In this document: positions 1-7,947 of the stretch, one piece after another | Numbering within the stretch: the stretch's first letter is position 1 | Layout: every line of letters starts with the position of its first letter | From: Planococcus sp. ISL-109 | Lineage (GTDB): Bacteria > Bacillota > Bacilli > Bacillales_A > Planococcaceae | NCBI RefSeq assembly: GCF_018613655.1 | Contig: NZ_JAGGPW010000015.1 | Span: 42,489-106,488 of the forward strand | Direction of reading: 5' to 3' | Length of the DNA stretch: 64,000 bases | Notes under the pieces: generated by a model | Told to the model about the DNA's origin: nothing | The model's database searches: none | The model's input: only the letters and a program-made list of their open reading frames with translations | Program-made: the position numbers and the translations under genes

Positions 1-127
1 CCAGGACGCCTGCCAACCCCCAATAACCGAAACTGGTGTAGTATTGCAAAATTTCCTGTCCTGAAGCGAAGCCAGCACCAACCACAATACCGATAAAGGC
101 GCTGGCGATTTTCAAGCTTCTTTTCAT
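1..127 (-). CDS. YkvI-family membrane protein, N-terminal part
   Basis: Only the first 42 codons lie in the window; the gene continues off the left edge. The start is ATG at 127 on the minus strand, preceded by AGGAGAGGG. The visible protein begins MKRSLKIASAFIGIVVGAG and continues FASGQEILQYY, a glycine-rich first membrane helix with the GAGFASGQE signature seen in YkvI-type proteins, which resemble APC-superfamily transporters. Substrate is unknown. The family call rests on this N-terminus alone. Confidence 0.7.
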   Translation of the reverse strand, partial: MKRSLKIASAFIGIVVGAGFASGQEILQYYTSFGYWGLAGVL

Positions 128-310
128 AAAAACCCTCTCCTTTTTCTCTGAAACAAATATTTCTACAATCTATACATATGTTTTTTTAGATGTTTTTTAA
201 TACCCTTAAAACAATCACCATCAAACAAAACCTTGCTTTTTTCCTTGCTTTTCCTTGCTTTTTCGCTTATTCTTCCTTATTAGTAAGCAAGATGGAAGGC
301 GGAAAAACCT

Positions 311-868
311 GTGGATTTAACGGAGTTCGAACAAACGCTCGAAAATTTCATAAACCAGGCAGGACTTTGGGCGCCGCTGCTGTTTATCGTGCTGCACTTG
401 ATCAGGCCGTTATTGTTCCTGCCGGTCATTGCAGTATGCATAGTAGGTGGATTTCTTTTCGGGTTTGTTCAAGGAGCCATCCTCTCCTTTATTGGGTTGA
501 CGCTCATGAGCTTTGTTTCCTATATGCTGATCAATGAATTTCCACGCTTCCGCACTAAGCTCGCAATTTTAAAAGACAAATTGTTCCCGGACCGCAATCT
601 TACCGTCACTCAAGTGATGATTTTAAGAATCATGCCGTTTATCCACTTTCACATTTTGTCATTTTATCTGATGGAAATGACCCAAACGCGAAGAGAATAT
701 ATGTATTATTCCGCACTTGGATTGATCGCCCCGGCCATGCTCTACACCGCTTTCGGGAGAGCCATTTCACAATTCCCCTGGTACACGACGTTAAGCATGT
801 TTTTATTGCTTGCTGCTTTGTTCAGTTTTATCGACAAATGGCAAAAACAAAAGGCTAAAACCGAATGA
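311..868 (+). CDS. TVP38/TMEM64-family (DedA-like) membrane protein
   Basis: A 185-residue integral membrane protein. GTG at 311 is chosen because GGAAGGCGG lies just upstream and the N-terminus (MDLTEFEQTLENFINQAG) is the usual short amphipathic lead. Hydrophobic segments cover roughly residues 18-42, 46-75, 128-150 and 155-175. The GGFLFGFVQG stretch at 46-55 matches the conserved SNARE-associated/DedA core. Family members are thought to act in lipid transport or envelope homeostasis; the exact role here is unknown. The gene stands alone, followed by a hairpin at 873-908. Confidence 0.8.
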   Translation: MDLTEFEQTLENFINQAGLWAPLLFIVLHLIRPLLFLPVIAVCIVGGFLFGFVQGAILSFIGLTLMSFVSYMLINEFPRFRTKLAILKDKLFPDRNLTVTQVMILRIMPFIHFHILSFYLMEMTQTRREYMYYSALGLIAPAMLYTAFGRAISQFPWYTTLSMFLLLAALFSFIDKWQKQKAKTE

Positions 869-872
869 ACTC

Positions 873-908
873 TAACAAGCGCAGACGGAAATCCGTTTGC
901 GCTTGTTA
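873..908 (+). terminator. Hairpin after the TVP38 gene
   Basis: Inverted repeat with arms TAACAAGCGCA and TGCGCTTGTTA around a CGGaaatCCG core. No strong T tract follows, so it may be a weak terminator or an mRNA 3'-end structure. Confidence 0.5.
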
Positions 909-955
909 TGTGGAGGTATAGTATTCTTATAGATAGAAAAGAGAGGAACAAATTT

Positions 956-1732
956 ATGCCCCTATTTAAAGCGAACGATATTGACTTATATTATGAAGAC
1001 ACCGGTCACGGCAGGCCGCTTATTTTGTTTCATGGCCTGACGAGCAGTTCGGCGATGTTTTACCGCGAAATCAATTTTTTCGGAACAAAGCGCCGCGTCA
1101 TTGCAATGGATTCCAGGGGCCATGGCCATTCGGGCAAACAGGAATCTTATACACTAGAAGACCACATCCAAGATGCCATCGCTTTACTGGATCATCTCCA
1201 GCTTGAACAGGCCGATGTACTCGGCATTTCCATGGGAAGTTACATCGCACAAGGACTGGCTGCGAGACGGCCTGAAAGCGTCCGGAAATTATTATTGGTC
1301 GCGACCAAATCCTTCGGCGAACAATCTTCCATGACGGAGTTATTTGACCGATATCCAGAAGAATTCGACGGTTTATCGATCCGCGATAAACTAGCAAATG
1401 CAGAGAGCTTTATGTACCACCGTTTAACGGCAGTCAAGAAATGGCAGAAAAAGACCGCAGAAAACAGCCTTCAATTGACATTAGAGCAGCAAGGCATCGC
1501 ATCCCGTGCGTTAGAGAGCTTTGATTTGCGCCACGAACTTCAAAAAATCCAAGCTGAGACTTTGGTCATCAGCGGGCGCTATGATGAGTTGAACCCATCG
1601 GACAGCGGACGGGAAACCGCACGACTGACTCCCCATGCCAGCTTTTTGGAATTCAAACGTTCAGGCCATGCCCCGAATGTGGAACAGGTGCGCTTGTTCC
1701 TCGGAATCGCCGAAAACTTCTTTGATGAATAA
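956..1732 (+). CDS. Alpha/beta hydrolase
   Basis: A 258-residue alpha/beta-hydrolase fold enzyme. ATG at 956 is preferred over an in-frame ATG at 908 because GAGAGGAAC sits at the right distance and MPLFKANDIDLYY is a typical first strand. Visible landmarks: oxyanion region HGLTS (26-30), nucleophile elbow GISMGS with Ser92, acid Asp210 in SGRYDE, and His238 in SGHAP. All triad residues are present, so it should be active. The substrate cannot be read from sequence; the family includes esterases, lactonases and peroxidase-like hydrolases. Monocistronic, ending at a shared terminator. Confidence 0.85.
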   Translation: MPLFKANDIDLYYEDTGHGRPLILFHGLTSSSAMFYREINFFGTKRRVIAMDSRGHGHSGKQESYTLEDHIQDAIALLDHLQLEQADVLGISMGSYIAQGLAARRPESVRKLLLVATKSFGEQSSMTELFDRYPEEFDGLSIRDKLANAESFMYHRLTAVKKWQKKTAENSLQLTLEQQGIASRALESFDLRHELQKIQAETLVISGRYDELNPSDSGRETARLTPHASFLEFKRSGHAPNVEQVRLFLGIAENFFDE

Positions 1733-1767
1733 ACTTAATCGCCCGCTGTTGACTGCGAGCCAATAAA

Positions 1768-1801
1768 AGCAAAAAGCACGGCGCATTTAGCGCCGTGCTT
1801 T
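1768..1801. terminator. Bidirectional terminator
   Basis: AAAAGCACGGCGC, short loop, GCGCCGTGCTTTT: a strong stem flanked by A and T runs, serving the convergent hydrolase gene and dehydrogenase gene. Confidence 0.9.
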
Positions 1802-2577
1802 TATTGTGCTGTATAGCCACCGTCAAGAACCGTTGCTTGCCCAGTAATCCCGCGGGCTTTGTCGCTCGCAAGAAACATTGTATAGTCAGAGATTTCCTGG
1901 ACCGACAGCAAGCGTTTTTGTGGAACCAATGGATAGATGACTTCTTCTAGAACACTCTCGAGTGAAACATTGCGCGTCTTCGCCAAATCGGCCATCTGAT
2001 TGCGCACGAGCGGCGTGTCGACATAGCCTGGGCACATCGCATTGACGGTGATCCCGTGTTCGGCGCCTTCGAGTGCCGCGACTTTCGTCAAGCCGATTAC
2101 GCCGTGCTTCGCGCTATTGTAAGCCGCTTTTCCTGCGAATCCTACGAGCCCATTGATCGAGGCCATATTGATGATGCGGCCGGACCCTTGCTTTTTCATG
2201 ATCGGGAACGCATGCTTTGTCGCGACAAACGGCGCAATGAGCATAATTTTGATGAGCAATTCATATTTTTCTGTCGGGAAATCTTCAATCGGTGAGACAT
2301 ATTGCATCCCTGCATTATTGATTAAGACATCCAGTGAGCCGAATGTTTCGACCGTTTTGTCGATTGCAGCTTTTATATCGTCTTCGCTCGTCACATCACA
2401 TTTGATGCCGATGCAGTCGAAACCTTGATTTTTCAATTCTTCCGCCGCTTTGTGCACCGCTTCTTCGTTAATATCGGTCAGAACGATTTTTGCGCCTTCT
2501 TTTGCGAAGTCGGCGCTGATTTCATAACCGATGCCGCTCGCGGCACCAGTGATCAATACTACTTTCTTATCTACCAT
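1801..2577 (-). CDS. 3-hydroxybutyrate dehydrogenase (SDR family)
   Basis: A 258-residue short-chain dehydrogenase predicted to oxidise D-3-hydroxybutyrate to acetoacetate with NAD. ATG at 2577 is chosen because GGAGGG lies 7 nt upstream; an in-frame TTG at 2592 overlaps that site. Motifs: TGAASGIG (10-17), NNAG (87-90), and catalytic Ser140, Tyr153, Lys157. The C-terminus GQATVLDGGYTAQ is close to known 3-hydroxybutyrate dehydrogenases. It lies 23 nt downstream of a GntP permease gene, which supports the substrate. The specific substrate is inference from similarity and context; an acetoin-type SDR is the main alternative. Confidence 0.8.
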   Translation of the reverse strand: MVDKKVVLITGAASGIGYEISADFAKEGAKIVLTDINEEAVHKAAEELKNQGFDCIGIKCDVTSEDDIKAAIDKTVETFGSLDVLINNAGMQYVSPIEDFPTEKYELLIKIMLIAPFVATKHAFPIMKKQGSGRIINMASINGLVGFAGKAAYNSAKHGVIGLTKVAALEGAEHGITVNAMCPGYVDTPLVRNQMADLAKTRNVSLESVLEEVIYPLVPQKRLLSVQEISDYTMFLASDKARGITGQATVLDGGYTAQ

Positions 2578-2600
2578 AATGAGTCCCTCCAATTAAAATT

Positions 2601-3920
2601 TTAAAGTCCAAGTCCTAATGTGAACAGGATGATTGCAATCGTCAATCCGATGAGCGGCACGATGACCGTCACGGCACCCATTGCACCATAAGCTGCTCTA
2701 TGGGTCTCACCACAAATCCCTTGAATCGTCGTTACAACATAACCGTTATGCGGCAAGGAATCGAGCGCACCGGAAGAAATGGCGATTGTCCGGTGAAGTG
2801 CTTCTGTGTTGACGCCCATATCGATATAATGCGGCGCGATCAACGGCAAAGCGATAACTTGTCCACCGGATGCAGAACCTGTCAAACCTGCGATGACACT
2901 GACCGCCACAGCTCCACCGATCAGCGGGCTTCCTGGGATGTTCGTCATAGCATCAACTGCCACTTGGAACGCCGGCACTGCTTTTGCGACGCCGCCAAAC
3001 CCAACAACTGCGGCCGTGTTGCCGATAGCAATCAAAGCCCCGATTGTTCCGTCTGTTAATGCTTTTCCAAGATTGATGAAATACTTCATGTTCAATAGAT
3101 ACGTTGTGATAACCCCGCCGAGCAATGCCAAAATCAAAGCAGAAGTTCCAAGAGAATCATGGAAAATGAATGAAACAGCCAATACAACAAGCAATGGAAT
3201 CAAGCCAGTAATCGGATGCGGCAAATCGCGATCTGTCATTTGAGGATCAGTTGCACGAGATTCAAACTGCTCTCCTTTATTCACTGCTTTATCGATCATG
3301 CGCTTCAACCACCAGTAGCCGAAGAATGCCATGAATACAGCTACAATGATACTGACTTCCCAGCCGGCATATGGGCTAGTGCCTAAATATTCAATCGGAA
3401 TCCAGTTTTGAATTTCCGGTGATCCGGCAGAAGTCATCGTAAATGTTACAGATCCTAAAGCAAGAGCAGCCGGGATAAAGCGGCGTGGCAGGTTCGCTTG
3501 TTTGAACAAGCTAAGCGCCATCGGGTAAACCGAGAAAGCAACAACAAACAAGCTAACTCCACCGTAAGTCAATACCGCACAGGCAATGACAATGGCCAAT
3601 ACCGCTCTTGACAAACCGAATTTTCCTACTAGCCATTTGGAAACGCTGTCTGCAGCCCCTGTATCTTCCATAACTTTACCGAAGATGGCACCCAGCAAGA
3701 ACATCGGGAACCATGAGGTAATAAATCCGGAGAAGCCGCCCATATAGTTTGTGAGCAGATTCACTTCCCCTTCACCTACCATTTGCGGAAACAACGGCAA
3801 GCCACTGAGAACCGCGACGAACAAAGCTGATAGTGGACCTGCAATCAGCAAGTTCACGCCTCTCATAGTTAAAACAATAAGTAAAATAAGTCCTCCAACC
3901 ATTCCAATCATACTTAACAT
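2601..3920 (-). CDS. GntP-family permease, probably for 3-hydroxybutyrate
   Basis: A 439-residue polytopic permease of the GntP family with about 12 hydrophobic segments. The start follows a GGGGGAATTACC site. GntP proteins import gluconate and other organic acids by proton symport. Here the downstream partner is 3-hydroxybutyrate dehydrogenase, so the likely cargo is 3-hydroxybutyrate. Sequence features include FITSWFPMFLLGAIFGKVME near the N-terminal third and GLTGSASGGQVIALPLIAP in the C-terminal half. It is first in a two-gene operon divergent from a LysR regulator, its probable controller. Confidence 0.82.
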   Translation of the reverse strand: MLSMIGMVGGLILLIVLTMRGVNLLIAGPLSALFVAVLSGLPLFPQMVGEGEVNLLTNYMGGFSGFITSWFPMFLLGAIFGKVMEDTGAADSVSKWLVGKFGLSRAVLAIVIACAVLTYGGVSLFVVAFSVYPMALSLFKQANLPRRFIPAALALGSVTFTMTSAGSPEIQNWIPIEYLGTSPYAGWEVSIIVAVFMAFFGYWWLKRMIDKAVNKGEQFESRATDPQMTDRDLPHPITGLIPLLVVLAVSFIFHDSLGTSALILALLGGVITTYLLNMKYFINLGKALTDGTIGALIAIGNTAAVVGFGGVAKAVPAFQVAVDAMTNIPGSPLIGGAVAVSVIAGLTGSASGGQVIALPLIAPHYIDMGVNTEALHRTIAISSGALDSLPHNGYVVTTIQGICGETHRAAYGAMGAVTVIVPLIGLTIAIILFTLGLGL

Positions 3921-4119
3921 GGTAATTCCCCCTTTTTGAATGTGTTACGGTTTTTTGAACAATTTGGAACCGCTTACTTTTCTCCCTGAAAAGAATTGTT
4001 GAATTATCTAAATATTTAGTCCGAAAACCTTTTTTTACTATACAACGTAGTTTACGATAGGTAAAATGAATAATAATAATAGCTTTCATAGATATTCGTT
4101 ATAGATAAGGAGATTAAAT

Positions 4120-5001
4120 ATGGATATTCGACAACTCAGTTATTTTATAGAAGTTGCCAAACATAAAAGTTTCACAAAAGCAGCACAGGCTCTTCATGTC
4201 ACACAGCCAACACTAAGCAAGATGGTCAAAAACCTGGAACAAGAAATGGACGTATCGCTGTTCGATCGTTCCTCGAGAAAAGTGCGTTTAACCGATGCCG
4301 GGGAGGTCGTATTTGTCCAAGCTCAAAAAATCGTCAACAGTTTAGACGATTTGTCTTCTTCTTTGTATGATGTCATGAGCTTGAATAAAGGCAAAATCAC
4401 AATCGGCCTTCCTCCTGTCATCAGCACCTTGTTTTTCCCGACGATCATTGCCGCATTCCAATCCCGCTATCCCGATGTGACCGTCATTCTTGTCGAAGAC
4501 GGTGCCAAGAAAGTGGAAAAAAAGTTACTCGAAGGCGAAGTCGACCTCGGCTTTGTCATGTTGCCGGTAGATGCAGAACGCTTTGATGTCCTGCCGTTTG
4601 TCGACCAGGAAATCAAACTGCTCGTCCACGAAGACCATCCGCTTGCCGATCAACCCTTGCGCAACTTGATCGATTTCCGCAACGATCCCTTTCTGCTCCT
4701 CAGCAAGGAGTTCACGTTAAACAGCCGGACGATTGAATTTTGCCGAAGCGAAGGCTTCGAACCGAAAGTCGCTTATGAAAGCTCGCAATGGGATTTCATC
4801 GTCGGCATGGTCGAAAAAAACCTGGGCGTCACCTTGATGCCGAAACTGATTTGCGACCGTGTTCAAGACGGGCCGTTCCGGACAATTTCTTTGACCCAAA
4901 CATTCCCGTGGCGCCTAGGCATCATCATGGCGAAAAATCGCTACGTGCCCTACGTTTCCCGCGAGTTCATTTCACTCGTCAACCAATTGCCGAAAGTCTG
5001 A
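4120..5001 (+). CDS. LysR-family transcriptional regulator
   Basis: A 293-residue LysR-type regulator. The N-terminal winged helix-turn-helix (about 1-60) reads MDIRQLSYFIEVAKHKSFT with the recognition stretch TQPTLSKMVKNLE, followed by a periplasmic-binding-like effector domain (about 90-290). The start ATG follows AAGGAG. It is transcribed away from the GntP/3-hydroxybutyrate dehydrogenase operon across a 199-nt gap, the classic layout for a LysR activator of its neighbour. The effector is unknown; 3-hydroxybutyrate or acetoacetate would be logical. Confidence 0.9.
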   Translation: MDIRQLSYFIEVAKHKSFTKAAQALHVTQPTLSKMVKNLEQEMDVSLFDRSSRKVRLTDAGEVVFVQAQKIVNSLDDLSSSLYDVMSLNKGKITIGLPPVISTLFFPTIIAAFQSRYPDVTVILVEDGAKKVEKKLLEGEVDLGFVMLPVDAERFDVLPFVDQEIKLLVHEDHPLADQPLRNLIDFRNDPFLLLSKEFTLNSRTIEFCRSEGFEPKVAYESSQWDFIVGMVEKNLGVTLMPKLICDRVQDGPFRTISLTQTFPWRLGIIMAKNRYVPYVSREFISLVNQLPKV

Positions 5002-5011
5002 TCCCACTAAA

Positions 5012-5047
5012 AAAGAGAAGCTGCCCGACTTGGGCAGCTTCTCTTTT
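5012..5047. terminator. Bidirectional terminator
   Basis: AAAAGAGAAGCTGCCC, loop, GGGCAGCTTCTCTTTT between the convergent LysR and ion channel genes: a 14+ bp stem with U tracts in both directions. Confidence 0.95.
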
Positions 5048-5053
5048 TGTTAT

Positions 5054-5857
5054 TTACTTCCGGTCGACGAGCGTTTGGATCATGCTTTTCAGTTCACCAA
5101 CTTCTTTTCTCAAGTCATCGATTTCAGATGTATCTTCTTTGATTCCTTCCAGCTCGGCTGTTTCTTTATCGATTTCATCCGAAATTTTCTGGGCGTTGTT
5201 GACGATTTCCCCGACGATCAAGTTGATCATCAAGAACGTCGAAACGATGATGAATGAAATAAAGTAAAGCCAAGACCAGGGCTCCTCTGCAAATACGGGA
5301 CGGAAAATACCGCTTGCCCAAGACTCCAACGTGAAAATCTGAAACAAGGTAATAAGTGATAATCCAAGATCCCCAAAGAATTCAGGCTCAATATCCGCAT
5401 AAAAGAACGTGCCGATTACTGCGTACACGTAAAAAATGATCGACATCAGCAAAATGACACTCGTGATGGTCGGAATCGCCATGAACAGGGCCGTCACGAC
5501 ACGGCGCAGGGACGGAATGGTCGATACGGTCCGGAGCACTCGCAGCACACGGAAAATCCGCAGCACGCTGATGTACGGCGAGTTATACAGAATAAGGCTC
5601 CCCATGACAATGATAAAGTCGAAATTATTCCAGCCATTTTTAAAAAATTCCGTCCGGTATGCGAACAACTTGGCAAGAATCTCCAAGACGAAGAAAGCCA
5701 GAATGATGATATCCAAAACGAGCAGCCAGGATCCGTAATTTTGTGCAATTTCCGGATAGGTTTCCAGTCCGACGAGAAGCGCGTTAAAAACAATTAAAAT
5801 GGTGATAAATGTATTGAACCGTGCACTTTCCACGATTCGTTTCAGTGATTCTTTCAT
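5054..5857 (-). CDS. NaChBac-type voltage-gated sodium channel
   Basis: A 267-residue one-domain channel with six transmembrane helices. S4 contains spaced arginines R100, R103, R106 and R109 (RIFRVLRVLR), the voltage sensor. The pore loop carries TLESWAS at 176-182, identical to the selectivity filter established for NaChBac of Bacillus halodurans, so sodium selectivity is a firm prediction. S6 is followed by an acidic C-terminal region (about 225-265) with heptad-like spacing, the expected tetramerising coiled coil. Related channels support pH homeostasis, motility and chemotaxis in alkaliphiles and marine bacilli. Monocistronic. Confidence 0.93.
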   Translation of the reverse strand: MKESLKRIVESARFNTFITILIVFNALLVGLETYPEIAQNYGSWLLVLDIIILAFFVLEILAKLFAYRTEFFKNGWNNFDFIIVMGSLILYNSPYISVLRIFRVLRVLRTVSTIPSLRRVVTALFMAIPTITSVILLMSIIFYVYAVIGTFFYADIEPEFFGDLGLSLITLFQIFTLESWASGIFRPVFAEEPWSWLYFISFIIVSTFLMINLIVGEIVNNAQKISDEIDKETAELEGIKEDTSEIDDLRKEVGELKSMIQTLVDRK

Positions 5858-6013
5858 AGGCCGACAGACGACTCCTTAATTGATCTTATGTAATATGCTT
5901 TTCCGTTCAAAAGTTTCGTTTAATTATAGCACGGCTATTAAAAGGAAACGCACATCAGCTGATCGATTCGCCTCGTTTTGTTTCAAAAATGTGACGGACC
6001 ATCGGAATCATTT

Positions 6014-7177
6014 TTATCGTCCTGCAAAAGCTGATTTGTAAATACTGTATATATCGTCGCGCGCAAGCGGCATCGGACTTCTTGCCAAGATGCGCTTTTG
6101 TTCGGCTCCGGCGTCCGCTAAACGCTCGAGCGCTGACTCCGGGATGCCGAAGCCTTGCAATGTCGTTTCGATGCCCACATCTTTTACGAGCCGGTGAAGC
6201 TCATCGATACAGCGGGTGGACGCACTGCCGGCTGATAAGTCTTCTGTCGAAAAACCGAGTGCTTCGTAGATATCTTTCATCCGTTCTTCGCAGCTCGGCC
6301 GGATATAATCCATAACATACGGCAGCAGAACGGCGTTCGATTCCCCGTGGGAGATATGGAACTGCCCGCCAAGCGGGTACGCAAGTGCGTGGACGCCGGC
6401 GACCCCCGCATTGAAGAAAGCAATCCCGGCAATAAAACTGCCATAACTCATCGCAGAGCGCGCATCACGATCATTGCCGTCTTGGACCGCTGTCCGGATG
6501 GAACCGCTGATCAAACGGATTGCCTGAAGCGCCATTGCGTCCGTTACGGGATTTGCGTTGACGGAAATATAGGCTTCGACTGCATGGGTCAATGCATCGA
6601 TACCGGTCGCTGCCGTTATTTTCGGTGGCAGGGATAAAGTCAATGCCGGATCCACTATCGCCACGTCCGCCAGCAGCCAATCATGGGCAATGACATCTTT
6701 CGTCGTTTCCAAAGACAGCACTGAAATATTGGTCACTTCAGAACCGGTGCCTGAAGTCGTCGGAATCAAAATTTTCGGCAGCCCCTTTTCCTCGATGGCG
6801 CGTGTGCCCGATAAATTCAAGTAATCGGCGACAGTTCCAGCGTTTGCGGCCAACACTGCGGCGAGCTTCGCCAAATCCAGCGCACTGCCGCCTCCGAGAC
6901 CGATGACCAAATCGAACGAGCCGTTCTTGGCGAACGCTACCAGCTTCTCACCCACGGCCAGTGGCGGTTCCGGCACAACCTCCGTATACAGGCTGATTTT
7001 GCAGCCTGCCCTTTCAAGCGGGCCTGTTACTTGATCAGCCAAACCCAGCTCTACCAAAAACGGATCGGTCACCAGCAGAATGTGTTTTCCATCAAAACGC
7101 GCGACTTCTGCAGTCAATTGTCCCAGCGCCCCCCATCCGGTATAGCTAAGAGGCACAAACGTCACTTTTTCAGCCAT
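6014..7177 (-). CDS. Iron-containing alcohol dehydrogenase
   Basis: A 387-residue group III (Fe-type) alcohol dehydrogenase. ATG at 7177 is chosen because AAGGAG lies 8 nt upstream; the in-frame GTG at 7186 overlaps that site. Motifs: GGGSALDLAK (NAD binding), TTSGTGSEVT, DALTHAVEAYIS and HGESNAVLLP, the last two supplying metal-ligand histidines. The family oxidises primary alcohols or diols such as 1,3-propanediol or butanol with NAD(P); the substrate cannot be fixed from sequence. It stands alone with no pathway partner beside it. Confidence 0.88.
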   Translation of the reverse strand: MAEKVTFVPLSYTGWGALGQLTAEVARFDGKHILLVTDPFLVELGLADQVTGPLERAGCKISLYTEVVPEPPLAVGEKLVAFAKNGSFDLVIGLGGGSALDLAKLAAVLAANAGTVADYLNLSGTRAIEEKGLPKILIPTTSGTGSEVTNISVLSLETTKDVIAHDWLLADVAIVDPALTLSLPPKITAATGIDALTHAVEAYISVNANPVTDAMALQAIRLISGSIRTAVQDGNDRDARSAMSYGSFIAGIAFFNAGVAGVHALAYPLGGQFHISHGESNAVLLPYVMDYIRPSCEERMKDIYEALGFSTEDLSAGSASTRCIDELHRLVKDVGIETTLQGFGIPESALERLADAGAEQKRILARSPMPLARDDIYSIYKSAFAGR

Positions 7178-7261
7178 TTTCTCCACTCCTTTTTATGAAT
7201 TGCTTTTATTATCGCAAAGTTAGTTCCAAAAACGAACTGAAAACAGAAAATTCAAACAAAA

Positions 7262-7288
7262 AAAGACGCCTCCTGCGAAGGAGACGCC
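7262..7288 (-). terminator. Terminator-like hairpin
   Basis: Plus-strand AAAGACGCCTCC, GCGAAG, GGAGACGCC: on the minus strand a GGCGTCTCC/GGAGGCGTC stem followed by a run of seven T. It lies downstream of the sortase gene and reads out in the minus direction. Confidence 0.85.
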
Positions 7289-7292
7289 AATT

Positions 7293-7940
7293 CTATTCTT
7301 CTGATAGCGTTGCATAAACAAGCAAACGCTCTTCTCTCGTTCCCCGGTCAAAATCATACGTTCCAGAACACGTAATCAATACAAGCTCCGGTGACGACTG
7401 ATAGCCGAAGACCGATTCTATATCCGCCAAATCAAGCGGGACCGATTCCATGGCACGAACGGTAAAACGCAAATCGCCCTCGTCACCCGCCATCAGAATC
7501 TCATCGCCTGGTTCGAGTTCCGTCAAATCCCAAAATACAGCAGGCCCGTCCAAATCATCAACGTGCCCGGCAATGACCGCCCGGCCTCTTTGACCAGGGA
7601 GGTAGCCTTCAGAAAACCAGCTAAGCTCATCGCCATTGTCCGGTACTGCCATTTCCCCCGTTTCGGTCATACCGAGATGCAAGACCTCAGCTTCCACACC
7701 AATCGATGGAATCGACAGCGTGTGCGGCGAGATGCCCGGGCGCTTCAAGTCATCGAACGGATTCGTGGTCTGCTTGGGCTTGGACTGGACGGAAGGTGTG
7801 GTCTGCTCGGACTGGGCAGCGGGTTTTTCCGACCACGCCGGCTGCGCTTTGACCTCGAAGCCAACTTCTGCACTGCGGACGCTCACTTCATCTTCAACTG
7901 TATTGGAGCATCCAGCAAGCACGAACACTGCAAGTAACAT
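7293..7940 (-). CDS. Class F sortase, lipoprotein-like
   Basis: A 215-residue sortase. The catalytic set is visible: His126 in AGHVDD, Cys191 in LITCSG and Arg205 in REERLLVYA, giving the TLxTC-like pattern of sortases. The protein lacks a long transmembrane anchor; instead LAGC (8-11) forms a lipobox, then a Pro/Gln/Ser-rich linker (about 30-65) leads to the catalytic domain. Only nine residues precede the lipobox with no positive charge, and an in-frame TAG lies 12 codons upstream, so the annotated start is short and may be non-canonical. It follows the DUF4397 gene by seven nt; that protein has an MPTTG sorting-like tail and is the likely substrate. Confidence 0.85.
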   Translation of the reverse strand: MLLAVFVLAGCSNTVEDEVSVRSAEVGFEVKAQPAWSEKPAAQSEQTTPSVQSKPKQTTNPFDDLKRPGISPHTLSIPSIGVEAEVLHLGMTETGEMAVPDNGDELSWFSEGYLPGQRGRAVIAGHVDDLDGPAVFWDLTELEPGDEILMAGDEGDLRFTVRAMESVPLDLADIESVFGYQSSPELVLITCSGTYDFDRGTREERLLVYATLSEE

Positions 7941-7947
7941 TACTATT

